The notes below the pieces were generated by a model. That model had not been told where the DNA came from. It did not search any database and worked only from the letters and a program-made list of their open reading frames with translations. The translations under genes and the position numbers were made by a program. A stretch of 64,000 nucleotides of DNA from Clostridiales bacterium. GTDB taxonomy: Bacteria > Bacillota > Clostridia > Christensenellales > Borkfalkiaceae. Shown piece after piece: positions 25,110-33,292 of this stretch; position 1 is the first letter of the stretch, and every line of letters begins with the position of its first letter. The stretch is from the NCBI GenBank assembly GCA_003538975.1, contig DPQQ01000001.1, forward strand, positions 148,731 through 212,730, read 5' to 3'.

Positions 25110-25781
25110 TTACATTTTGGCGGTAACTCTTTCCTTTGCCGTTAAAAGCGAAAAGCTTAAAAGATAGGTCGAAAGAATCGCCCCGCCGAGCAGTATCGCC
25201 CCGAAAATATCGCTGAGCCAGTGTACGCCCGAGAGCATCCTGCCGATTACGAGAAACAGCATAAGAACGAAGTTTACCGAAATAAGCGTGATTTTAAGCC
25301 ATGTCTTTTCTATATATTTACATATCTGGAAAAACGCGGTCGAAAAAAATACTATCGATAAAAGAGTCGTCGAGGACGGATAAGAGGCTTCCGCCTTATT
25401 ACGAAGGATAACCGGTCTGAAGTTTATCGCAACAATTTCAAACAGAACGTAAAAGACGATCGTAACCGCATAGGTTATACCGAGCGCGGCGATGTTGCGG
25501 TCCACTTTGAGAAGCGATTTACGCTTCCCCCACTGAACTATTCCGAGTACGAAAAAAAACATCGCTCCCAGAACGCATATAAATTGCGTTACCGAAGTTA
25601 TTTTGTATAAAACGTTATTAAACGGAACGGCTTTATAATAAGCTTCGTTCATTGCCGAAAGACCTACTTTAACTCCGTTTATTTCGGAAACGTCGGCAAA
25701 AGCGACTATAAGAGTGAACGCCAGAAAGATCGAAAACGCCGCTATCGTTGATATAAGATACTTTATGCTTTTTTTATCCAT
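25110..25781 (-). CDS. PAP2-superfamily membrane phosphatase-like protein
   Basis: 223 residues with about six membrane segments. PAP2 motifs appear late: NFRPV for the RP motif, SYPSSTT where the family has PSGH, and GRMLSGVHWLSDIFG for R-x5-H-x3-D. The His of the second motif is replaced by Thr, while R, H and D of the third remain. I recall gut Clostridia homologues with PSST, so this may be a functional subfamily. Likely acts on lipid phosphates or undecaprenyl pyrophosphate; activity is unproven. Confidence 0.82.
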   Translation of the reverse strand: MDKKSIKYLISTIAAFSIFLAFTLIVAFADVSEINGVKVGLSAMNEAYYKAVPFNNVLYKITSVTQFICVLGAMFFFVLGIVQWGKRKSLLKVDRNIAALGITYAVTIVFYVLFEIVAINFRPVILRNKAEASYPSSTTLLSIVFFSTAFFQICKYIEKTWLKITLISVNFVLMLFLVIGRMLSGVHWLSDIFGAILLGGAILSTYLLSFSLLTAKERVTAKM

Positions 25782-25877
25782 ATTTTAATTTGATTTGATT
25801 TTATATTTTCCCGCTGTTTAAACGGATAGTATTATATAAACTTGATAACTACATTTATAAATATTACCCGTATGTCT

Positions 25878-26504
25878 TTATTTCATTCCGCCGATAAGAT
25901 CTTCGTCGTCTATCGTATCGTCTTCGAGACTGCCGGAAAGATGTTCCGAAAGCTTCTTTTTAATAAAAGATTCTTTCTTCCCGAGCTTCTTTTCATAAAT
26001 ATCTCTGAAAAACGGAATAGTAACCGTGGTTATAAGTTCGACGATAAGAAATACCGTATGAACGGCCACGTGAAGTTCGCCGGGATTAAGTATCAGGGTA
26101 ATCGAAATGATAATCGCGAAAACCGATTCCGCAAGGTCGATGCCTACCAATACTTTATATCCTGCGCCTTTCTGCTTCATATAGCGGGATATTTCTTCAA
26201 GTTCGCCGGTTTCTCTGAAAATCGACCAGATCGCCCATATTATGCAATCGCTCTCGTAAGAAATGTCTTTAGCCGTAAGCAAAAGAGTGCCGAGCATGAT
26301 TTCGAACACTCCCCAGAAAAATTCGTTTTCTTCCGAAAATTTCTTTTTCTGAACAAGGTGAAGAATTACCGACTCCAGCCCGTATACTATCATAAGCGGT
26401 CCTACAACGTACTTTACGTTATCGAGAAAAGTTCTGAAAAATATCCCGACGACTACCGCCATCGCAAGATACAGGACCGTTCTTATTATTCTCCAAGTTT
26501 TCAT
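25878..26504 (-). CDS. Conserved membrane protein (DUF308/HdeD-like layout)
   Basis: 208 residues with about six hydrophobic segments in hairpin pairs (7-25, 31-50, 64-80, 117-137 and 145-165, roughly) and a charged C-terminal tail (KKESFIKKKL, then DDTIDDEDLI). The layout resembles HdeD/DUF308 proteins but no diagnostic motif is clear. GGAAGG lies nine bases before ATG. It is downstream of gdpD and separated from it by a weak hairpin. No function can be given. Confidence 0.65.
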   Translation of the reverse strand: MKTWRIIRTVLYLAMAVVVGIFFRTFLDNVKYVVGPLMIVYGLESVILHLVQKKKFSEENEFFWGVFEIMLGTLLLTAKDISYESDCIIWAIWSIFRETGELEEISRYMKQKGAGYKVLVGIDLAESVFAIIISITLILNPGELHVAVHTVFLIVELITTVTIPFFRDIYEKKLGKKESFIKKKLSEHLSGSLEDDTIDDEDLIGGMK

Positions 26505-26577
26505 ATCAAAAGCCTTCCAAGTCCGTTTTTATGCGGGCTTTTTATTTTATTTGTTTCTTTGTTTTGTTATTCCGGAA

Positions 26578-27297
26578 TTACTCCAGAATGTTCGACGTTA
26601 TAAAATCTACGCCCCAGGCTGCAAGCTTTTCGCCGTAAGACGAATCGTTTACCGTCCAGCAATTAACTTTTACGCCGCTACTATGCAAAAGCCCGATATT
26701 CTCTTCATTCAATTTTTCGTAATATATATCGAGATCCATATCGTATTCTTTTAGCCTTTTTATAAGATCTCCCGTTACTTCTTCCCCGGTTAAAAACTGC
26801 AAAGTTGCGGTTTTGTCGAGCTTTCTGAGTTCGACGAGATTTTCATACGAGAACGATATAAATATAACGCTTTTTACGTCATAAGTTTTTACTACGGTTT
26901 CGTAAATGCCTTTTACGTCTTCAGCCGCCATGGGGTTTTTAAGTTCGAGCACGCAGATTTTTTCGTATTTTTTGCAGATATCAAGATACTCTTCGAGAGA
27001 AGGAAAACAAAGATCCGCACGGTCGCTTCCGTCAATGTCTTTGAGTTTTATTTTCCTTAATTCTTCGTACCTCGACTCTTCTACGTTGAGTTTTATTCCC
27101 GCGACTCGTTCGGTGTCGTCGTCGTGAATGATTATATACTTTTTATCGGCGGTAACGTGAACGTCGGTTTCTATTCCATAATAACTTCTGTTGCCCGCCG
27201 CAACGAATGCCGCCGCCGTATTTTCGCGTTCCAGTCCGCTTACGCCCCTGTGAGCAATCATTTTTACGTTTAACTTTTTAATTTTTTCGGTATTCAT
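26578..27297 (-). CDS. Glycerophosphodiester phosphodiesterase
   Basis: 239 residues, cytoplasmic, TIM-barrel GDPD family. Motifs: IAHRGVSGLERENTAAAF near residues 14-31 (His and Arg of HRG, Glu of EN), ETDVHVTAD with metal-binding Glu and Asp, IIHDDDTERVAG with the catalytic His, and VLELKNP. It hydrolyses glycerophosphodiesters to sn-glycerol-3-phosphate and an alcohol, in lipid turnover. Length is typical for the compact form. Confidence 0.93.
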   Translation of the reverse strand: MNTEKIKKLNVKMIAHRGVSGLERENTAAAFVAAGNRSYYGIETDVHVTADKKYIIIHDDDTERVAGIKLNVEESRYEELRKIKLKDIDGSDRADLCFPSLEEYLDICKKYEKICVLELKNPMAAEDVKGIYETVVKTYDVKSVIFISFSYENLVELRKLDKTATLQFLTGEEVTGDLIKRLKEYDMDLDIYYEKLNEENIGLLHSSGVKVNCWTVNDSSYGEKLAAWGVDFITSNILE

Positions 27298-27498
27298 GTT
27301 TCCTTCTCCTTACATATCTTTATGATATCTATGCCATATAACTCTACGATATTAGATTTTACCACTTACTTGTCGTAAAGTCAACGTTTATGAAAAGAAT
27401 TCGGTTTTACGACAAATTACGGTATGGTTTAGACAATACAGGTATAATAAAATTCATCCCGCGATTTGCTTTTCGGCTATATTCGGCATTTTGTATAC

Positions 27499-27516
27499 GT
27501 ACAGGCACACCTGTAC
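27499..27516. repeat. 7-bp inverted repeat between sdaA and gdpD
   Basis: GTACAGG (27499-27505) and CCTGTAC (27510-27516) around CACA. No T-run follows, so an operator is as likely as a terminator. Confidence 0.35.
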
Positions 27517-27572
27517 CGTTCAAAGAATACCAGACTTATACGCCGGCGTACGGCTTGCAAACAATCGAAAAC

Positions 27573-28772
27573 TTATTTCGTTTTTTCTTCGTACAGTTTG
27601 GCAAGTCCCATCATAGAGGTCTCGCGGTAGCCCGCGTTCATGTCTTTACCCGTTTCGTACATTACCTTTACTATCTCGTCAAACGATATTTTATGCTTAC
27701 GCTCCAGCGATTTTGCGAGAGTCGCCGCAGATAAAGCCTTTACCGCAGCCATGGCGTTACGCTCTATGCAGGGTATCTGAACAAGACTTAAAACCGGATC
27801 GCACGTCAAACCGAGGTTATGTTCGAGACCTATTTCCGCCGCACATTCTATAACGGATATATCGCTGCCGTTTATCTGTTCGAGAGCCGCCGCAGCCATC
27901 GAACACGCAACGCCGATCTCCGCCTGACAGCCGCATTCCGCCCCGCTTATCGAAGCGTTCTGTTTTACCACGTTTCCCATTATTCCCGCTACGGCGAGAG
28001 CTTTTATTATTTCGTCTTCTTTTATTCCTAAATCTTTATAGGCGTAATAAAGCACCGACGGCAGAACGCCCGCCGAGCCGCAAGTCGGCGCAGTCGCGAT
28101 CTTTCCGTTGTCCGCGTTTTCTTCCGCCACGGCGAGAGCGTATGCCGAAAGTTTGCGGCTTTCTCTCATCGCCGGGATTTCGTCCGTACCGGAAGAATTT
28201 ATAAGTTCCTTCGCCTTTCTTTCGAGATTAAGACCGCCGGGCAAAGTACCGGAGGCGGCAAGTCCCCTTTCGACGCTTTCCTTCATGACCGACCAGACGG
28301 TTCTCAGGTAATTTTCGATTCCTTTGTCGTAATAAAGAGCATATTCGTAAAGACCGATATTTTTCAGATTACAGAATTCTTTTATCTCGTCGAAGGTTTT
28401 TTGCGGATAGACTTCGAACTCGCCTTCGGGATTTTTACCGTTTATAATTACGCTTCCGCCGCCTACCGACAGCGCGTGAACGACGAGTTCGTCGCAACCG
28501 TCTTTTTTGATATAAATGTCCATCGTATTGGGATGTTCGAGACGAAGTTTGGAATAATTGAAAAATATTTCGGTATCTTCGCCCAAAATTTCTTTTATTA
28601 CCCTGTCCGTTCCGTGTCCGCGCCCCGTGTGAGAGAGCGAGCCGAACAGCTCAACGAAATATTTTTGACTGCCGTACTTTTCAAGCGCGTAAGAAGCTAT
28701 TATGCCCGGTCCCATCGTGTGAGAACTCGACGGACCGTATCCTATTTTGTATAAATATTTAAGACTTTTCAT
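27573..28772 (-). CDS. sdaA: L-serine dehydratase, iron-sulfur, single chain
   Basis: 399 residues. Deaminates L-serine to pyruvate and ammonia using an oxygen-sensitive [4Fe-4S] cluster. The beta part comes first (GYGPSSSHTMGPG at residues 12-24, GSLSHTGRGHGTD), then the alpha part (TAPTCGSAGVLP, SGAECGCQAEIG and LTCDPV, giving the cluster cysteines). In Bacillus the two parts are separate genes; here they are fused as in E. coli, though the beta part is short and no ACT domain is seen. Apparently monocistronic. Confidence 0.95.
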   Translation of the reverse strand: MKSLKYLYKIGYGPSSSHTMGPGIIASYALEKYGSQKYFVELFGSLSHTGRGHGTDRVIKEILGEDTEIFFNYSKLRLEHPNTMDIYIKKDGCDELVVHALSVGGGSVIINGKNPEGEFEVYPQKTFDEIKEFCNLKNIGLYEYALYYDKGIENYLRTVWSVMKESVERGLAASGTLPGGLNLERKAKELINSSGTDEIPAMRESRKLSAYALAVAEENADNGKIATAPTCGSAGVLPSVLYYAYKDLGIKEDEIIKALAVAGIMGNVVKQNASISGAECGCQAEIGVACSMAAAALEQINGSDISVIECAAEIGLEHNLGLTCDPVLSLVQIPCIERNAMAAVKALSAATLAKSLERKHKISFDEIVKVMYETGKDMNAGYRETSMMGLAKLYEEKTK

Positions 28773-28890
28773 AATTTTTGCCTTTTTGTTTTTATTATGA
28801 TTTATATCGGTAACCGCTTTTTACGGCGGTTATTATACGCTTTTTAGTTATGATTTCAACTAAGATTTTTTTTAGAACCGGCTTTATTTT

Positions 28891-29688
28891 TTACCTTTTA
28901 TAATCCTTATACGCGCGGTAAAAAGTCTTTTCGCTTTTAAAGCCGCACTCGCCCGCGATCTTAGAAAGAGATTCTTCCGGACGTTCGAGTTTTAATCTAA
29001 CGACTTCGCTTATACGCCTTCTGTTCAGATATTCCCTTAAATGCATGTCCGTAAACTTGTTGAAAAGCTCCGAAAAGTAATTGGGCGCGTACCCGAACTT
29101 TTCGGAAAGTCCTTCGAGCGTGATGTCCTTATAAAACTCTTTATCGATGAATTTCAGCACCTCGACAAACGTTTCCGAAGCTCTTTCGTAAGTTCTTGCA
29201 ATAGTCTTATAGTAACTTTTAAGATAACCTGCCATAACGTTTGCTATGCCCGCTTTGAGCGAACCGTTCGCTTTGAAATCGTTCCATATTACGTCTATAA
29301 AGTCGCATATTTTTTCACAGCATTCGGTTTTCGGTAAAAACGTTTCAAACACTTCGTCGGCGTTCAGTCCCGTTATCAGACTTTTTCCGATAACCGCTAT
29401 ATATACGTCCGCTCCTTCCGAATCGTAATAGAAATGCGGCAGAAAAGAATCGATAAAAACGATCTCTCCTTCGCCGACAGTACGACTTTCGGTTTTTACA
29501 TGCACGCAACACTTGCCCCGTTTTACGAAAACGACTTCGTAACTGTCGTGAAAGTGACAAATCGGCGTCGGAATTCTTGCTTCGCCGGCGAAATATCTGT
29601 GTACGTTGAGATAATTGTTTTCATCTGCGGCGCGTTCGTAAGTATTCACGTTGTTTTTAAGATAATTTTCCTCTTTAAATTTTCCCAT
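28891..29688 (-). CDS. AraC-family regulator (second)
   Basis: 265 residues. An N-terminal cupin (residues 40-100: CHFHDSYEVVFVKRGKC, GEGEIVFIDSFLPHFYY), a linker, and a C-terminal double helix-turn-helix (ITLEGLSEKFGYAPNYFSELF, then ECGFKSEKTFYRAYKDYK). It is divergent from the oxidoreductase cluster starting at 29912 and is therefore its likely activator, responding to an unknown sugar or cyclitol. Confidence 0.9.
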   Translation of the reverse strand: MGKFKEENYLKNNVNTYERAADENNYLNVHRYFAGEARIPTPICHFHDSYEVVFVKRGKCCVHVKTESRTVGEGEIVFIDSFLPHFYYDSEGADVYIAVIGKSLITGLNADEVFETFLPKTECCEKICDFIDVIWNDFKANGSLKAGIANVMAGYLKSYYKTIARTYERASETFVEVLKFIDKEFYKDITLEGLSEKFGYAPNYFSELFNKFTDMHLREYLNRRRISEVVRLKLERPEESLSKIAGECGFKSEKTFYRAYKDYKR

Positions 29689-29764
29689 ACCTGAATTTTA
29701 CCACTTTATTCTTCTTATTGCAATAGTTACCCCAAATATTATCGTAATTTTTGACAGTAAAAAA

Positions 29765-29808
29765 GTAAATTTTACTATTGACCGCGACTTTTTGCAAATG
29801 TTATAATT
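29765..29808 (+). promoter_or_regulatory. Promoter with upstream palindrome for the sugar oxidoreductase cluster
   Basis: TTGACC (29779-29784), 18-base spacer, TATAAT (29803-29808). Directly upstream is the palindrome AGTAAA-T-TTTACT (29765-29777), a good position for activator binding by the divergent AraC protein. Confidence 0.65.
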
Positions 29809-29911
29809 TTAACGTAAAGTTTATATTGTTCTCACTCTTTGCGGTAGGTTCGGACGGACTTCCGCAAAATGATAAATTTTATTTTTGCAAACGATAAAGG
29901 AATAAATTATT

Positions 29912-30928
29912 ATGGAAAAATTAAAATGCGCGGTAATAGGGCTCGGAAGAATTTCGGTAATGCACCTTAACGCAATAACGCGTTCGCCCGACGCCGAACT
30001 TGTCGCGGTATGCGATATCGACGAAGAAAAATTGAATACCGCCGTGCAAAAATACGGCGTAAACGGCTATTTAGACTATGAAGAAATGCTGAATAACGAA
30101 AAACTCGACGTAGTTCATATATGTCTTCCTCACTATCTGCACGTTCCCGTATCGCTCGCGGCGTTTTCACACAAGGTAAACGTTCTGTGCGAAAAGCCTA
30201 TGTCCATAAGCTACGCCGACGCGGTAACTGCCGTCGAAGCCGCCGAAAAAGCGAATCTCAGATACGGGATAATTTTCCAGTGCCGCTTCAACGACTCTTC
30301 GGTTTTAGTGAAAAATGCCGTTACTTCCGGCAAGCTCGGCAAGATTTTGTCGGCGAGTTCCTTTCTTACCTGGTCGAGATCGGACGACTATTACTCTCAT
30401 TCCGACTGGAAAGGTACCTGGGATAAAGAAGGCGGCGGCGTTGTGATAGATCAGGCGATACACTCGATCGACCTTATAAACTGGCTCGTCGATTTCCCCG
30501 TTAAATCGGTGCAGAGTTCCATGTTCAACCGCCATCACAAAAAGGTCGTGGTCGAGGACACGGCAGAAGGTCTTATCGAATATGAAAACGGCGTTTTGTA
30601 TTCGTTTTATTGCATGAATAATTTTGCCGCGGACGAACCTATCCGTCTCGAAATTTTATGCGAAAACGGTAAAGCCGTTTTCAATTACGACGAAGCCACG
30701 ATAACTTATAACAACGGATCGGTCGAACACGTTATAAACGACGGTAAAGACGAAAAAGTAGCCGGCGGAAAAGACTATTGGGGATTAAGGCACTATGCCG
30801 AGGTGCAGCAGTTTTATAACGCTGTGTTAAATCGTGAACAGCTCAAAGTCAGCGGAACCGAAGCTTTGAAAACTCAAAAACTCATTTGCGAGATTTATAA
30901 CAAAGGTAAAAAATATCTCTCGGACTGA
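29912..30928 (+). CDS. Gfo/Idh/MocA-family oxidoreductase (first)
   Basis: 338 residues. A Rossmann NAD(P) domain with GLGRISVMHLNAI near residue 10, the EKP motif in CEKPMSISYADAV (about 94-106) whose Lys is catalytic, and the C-terminal alpha/beta domain with GGGVVIDQAIHSIDLINWL, where Asp and His are the usual catalytic pair. It oxidises or reduces a hydroxyl of a sugar or cyclitol with NAD(P); the substrate is unknown. First gene of a cluster with an isomerase and a second member of the same family. Confidence 0.9.
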   Translation: MEKLKCAVIGLGRISVMHLNAITRSPDAELVAVCDIDEEKLNTAVQKYGVNGYLDYEEMLNNEKLDVVHICLPHYLHVPVSLAAFSHKVNVLCEKPMSISYADAVTAVEAAEKANLRYGIIFQCRFNDSSVLVKNAVTSGKLGKILSASSFLTWSRSDDYYSHSDWKGTWDKEGGGVVIDQAIHSIDLINWLVDFPVKSVQSSMFNRHHKKVVVEDTAEGLIEYENGVLYSFYCMNNFAADEPIRLEILCENGKAVFNYDEATITYNNGSVEHVINDGKDEKVAGGKDYWGLRHYAEVQQFYNAVLNREQLKVSGTEALKTQKLICEIYNKGKKYLSD

Positions 30929-31116
30929 AATTAATATACCTGTGTCGGCAAAAGCATACCGAATAACAATAAAATACAGTAAAATACTCTTTTATCGTAT
31001 TTTTGTCGGACACGTATCGCCGGGACAAGACCGTTTTTTGAATACGGCGTCGCTATATACTACCTGTACAAGCGAAATACTACCAAATATTAAATAAATA
31101 ATCAAGGAGAAAATTT

Positions 31117-31938
31117 ATGGAATTAGGCGTAATCGTCGGAATGCACGAAGGCGACATCGGCGAAAGAATAAAAGACGTAAGCGAATTCGGATTTAAGACC
31201 TGTCAGATTTCGTGCTGGGACATGAATAAAATGACGGATGAAAACGCGGAAAAAATCATAACGGCAACAAAAAAATACGGCGTTAAAGTTTCCGCATTCT
31301 GGTGCGGATGGGAAGGCGCCGCCGCCTGGGATTTTGTCGACGGATATCACACGCTGGGACTCGTCCCTTTATATTACAGAAAATCGAGAATACAGAACTT
31401 AAAACAAGGTTCCGACTTTGCTAAAAAGATCGGGGTTACCGACGTAGCCACCCACATGGGTTTTTTGCCGGAAAACTGTAAAACCGACGAATATTCCGCC
31501 GTTATCGAGGCTATAAAAGAAGTCGCCCTTTATATGAAGCAAAACGGGCAGAATCTGCTGTTCGAAACCGGACAGGAAACGCCTATTACGCTTAAACGAA
31601 CGATACAAACGGTCGGAACGGACAATCTCGGGATAAATCTCGATCCGGCAAACTTGCTTTTATACGGCAAAGCGAACCCTTGCGACGCCGTCGATATATT
31701 CGGCGAATACGTTAAAAACGTCCACGCAAAAGACGGCGAATACCCCACCGATCCTTTTAAGCTCGGCGAAGAAAAACGTATCGGCGACGGAAGAGTAAAC
31801 TTCCCCCTGCTGATTAAAAAGCTTAAAGAAAAAGGTTACGACGGACCGCTTACCATCGAACGTGAAATAAGCGGCGAGCAGCAAAAAGAAGATATAATTT
31901 ACGCTAAAAAATTTTTGGAGGATATTTTAAATGGCTGA
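31117..31938 (+). CDS. Sugar phosphate isomerase/epimerase-like TIM barrel
   Basis: 273 residues of the xylose isomerase-like TIM-barrel family (AP endonuclease 2 superfamily). Metal-site motifs: FETGQETP (Glu near 150), NLDPANLLLYG (Asp), NVHAKDGEYP (His, Asp) and TIEREISG (terminal Glu). Such enzymes epimerise or isomerise ketoses and inosose-type keto sugars. AAGGAG precedes ATG; the gene overlaps the next by eight bases. It probably acts on the keto product of one of the flanking dehydrogenases. Confidence 0.88.
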   Translation: MELGVIVGMHEGDIGERIKDVSEFGFKTCQISCWDMNKMTDENAEKIITATKKYGVKVSAFWCGWEGAAAWDFVDGYHTLGLVPLYYRKSRIQNLKQGSDFAKKIGVTDVATHMGFLPENCKTDEYSAVIEAIKEVALYMKQNGQNLLFETGQETPITLKRTIQTVGTDNLGINLDPANLLLYGKANPCDAVDIFGEYVKNVHAKDGEYPTDPFKLGEEKRIGDGRVNFPLLIKKLKEKGYDGPLTIEREISGEQQKEDIIYAKKFLEDILNG

Positions 31939-32941
31939 AATTTCAAACGACAAAAAGGTACTTAAAGTCGCTCTCATCGGTATCGGCGGTATGGGAGGCG
32001 GACACTATAACGCTTACAAAAACATAACGGGCGCAAAGCTCGTCGCGGTCTGCGATATAAGAAAGGAAGTCGCCGAAGAAAAAACGTATGAAGATATAAA
32101 GAGCGGCGCCGATATTAAAATTTATACCGACTATAAAAAAATGATCGAATCCGAAACTTTGGATATGGTCGATATAGTTACCCCCAGTTATCTTCACGCC
32201 GAAATTGCGGAATATTGTCTTGATAAAGGTCTCAACGTTCTTGTCGAAAAGCCTATGGCTCTTTCAAAAAAAGATTGCGACGAGATGATAAAACACGCAA
32301 ACAAAAGCGGCAAAAAACTTATGGTGGCGCACGTAGTAAGATTTATGAAACCCTATATGTTCCTTGCGGACACCATTAAAGAAGGAAAATACGGGAAACT
32401 TATATCGCTCGATATGCGCCGCGTTTCCTCCATCCCGATCTGGAGCTACAACGACTGGATGCGGGACGAAAAATTAAGCGGCGGCGTCTGCATCGATTTA
32501 GCCGTGCATGACATAGACTTCATTCAGAATCTTTTAGGCAAGCCCGATAAAATATCGTCGATTTACCGCCCTATAACAAATAACAGCTCGTTTATCAAAT
32601 ACAATATGATAATCGACGGCGTATCGGTTACCGGAGAAGGCACCTGGTTCAATGCCTACATTCCCTTCTCTGCGGAATTTTTGGCGGTGTTCGAAAACGG
32701 CTATCTCGAATATAAAAGCGGAAAACTTATTCTGAATAAATCCGAAGTCGAACTTGAAGAAAGCAAAGTAAATTTCGGCGGACTGAACATTTCCGGCGAC
32801 AACGCCTATGCAAACGAAATTCAGTACTTTATAAACTGCGTTCTTGATAATAAAGCTCCTGATTTTGTCAGCCCGGAAAGCTCGGAACACAGTATCGAAC
32901 TTGCAAAAACCATACTCAAAAAAGCCGAAATTATCGGTTAA
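31931..32941 (+). CDS. Gfo/Idh/MocA-family oxidoreductase (second)
   Basis: 336 residues. GIGGMGGGHYNAY (Rossmann), VEKPMALSKKDCD with the catalytic Lys, and GGVCIDLAVHDIDFIQNLLG carrying the Asp/His pair. It differs considerably from the member at 29912, so this is not a recent duplication. Overlapping the isomerase by eight bases, it should be co-translated. A dehydrogenase-isomerase-dehydrogenase set suggests oxidation, epimerisation and re-reduction of a sugar, or stepwise cyclitol breakdown. Confidence 0.9.
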   Translation: MAEISNDKKVLKVALIGIGGMGGGHYNAYKNITGAKLVAVCDIRKEVAEEKTYEDIKSGADIKIYTDYKKMIESETLDMVDIVTPSYLHAEIAEYCLDKGLNVLVEKPMALSKKDCDEMIKHANKSGKKLMVAHVVRFMKPYMFLADTIKEGKYGKLISLDMRRVSSIPIWSYNDWMRDEKLSGGVCIDLAVHDIDFIQNLLGKPDKISSIYRPITNNSSFIKYNMIIDGVSVTGEGTWFNAYIPFSAEFLAVFENGYLEYKSGKLILNKSEVELEESKVNFGGLNISGDNAYANEIQYFINCVLDNKAPDFVSPESSEHSIELAKTILKKAEIIG

Positions 32942-32973
32942 AAAATAAAATTACATACGTTATTTAATAAATT

Positions 32974-33004
32974 ACGCCCGTTGTTTTTCAGAAACGGGCG
33001 TTTT
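32974..33004 (+). terminator. Terminator of the oxidoreductase cluster
   Basis: ACGCCCGTT (32974-32982) and AACGGGCGT (32993-33001) form a 9-bp stem followed by TTTT. Confidence 0.88.
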
Positions 33005-33176
33005 AAGTCTTTTTGAGCGATTACAGCCGTATCTCTATTTCTGCAAAAAACGATCCAATAATCAAAAACATGCGTTACAAAACAAGATTATATATAACAA
33101 TTTAACATATGATTATAATTACACATGTTATTTTATCGAAAAATCGGATTTTTAACGATACGTTATTCGTTTTTTG

Positions 33177-33185
33177 TGTTATAAT
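33177..33185 (+). promoter_or_regulatory. Extended -10 promoter of the first MATE gene
   Basis: TGTTATAAT (TG-N-TATAAT) without a good -35 box, in an AT-rich region. Predicted start near 33192. The rest of 33005-33176 shows no gene. Confidence 0.6.
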
Positions 33186-33228
33186 ATAACAGTCGATAAT
33201 TGAATATTAAATTAAACGAGTAGCTTTA

Positions 33229-33266
33229 AGAGCGTAAATCCGGTTTAGGGTTTACGCTCTTTTTAT
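33229..33266 (+). terminator. Leader terminator before the first MATE gene
   Basis: AGAGCGTAAA (33229-33238) pairs with TTTACGCTCT (33251-33260), extendable to 13 bp with one G-U pair, followed by a T-run. It stands between the promoter and the start codon at 33293, so it looks like an attenuator. Confidence 0.75.
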
Positions 33267-33292
33267 TTACTCAAAAAAAGGAGTACAAAAAA

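Noticed and set aside
27390..27734. Plus-strand frame between gdpD and sdaA
   Set aside because: Half of it is antisense to sdaA, no motif or clear ribosome site is visible, and the rest is ordinary intergenic sequence.
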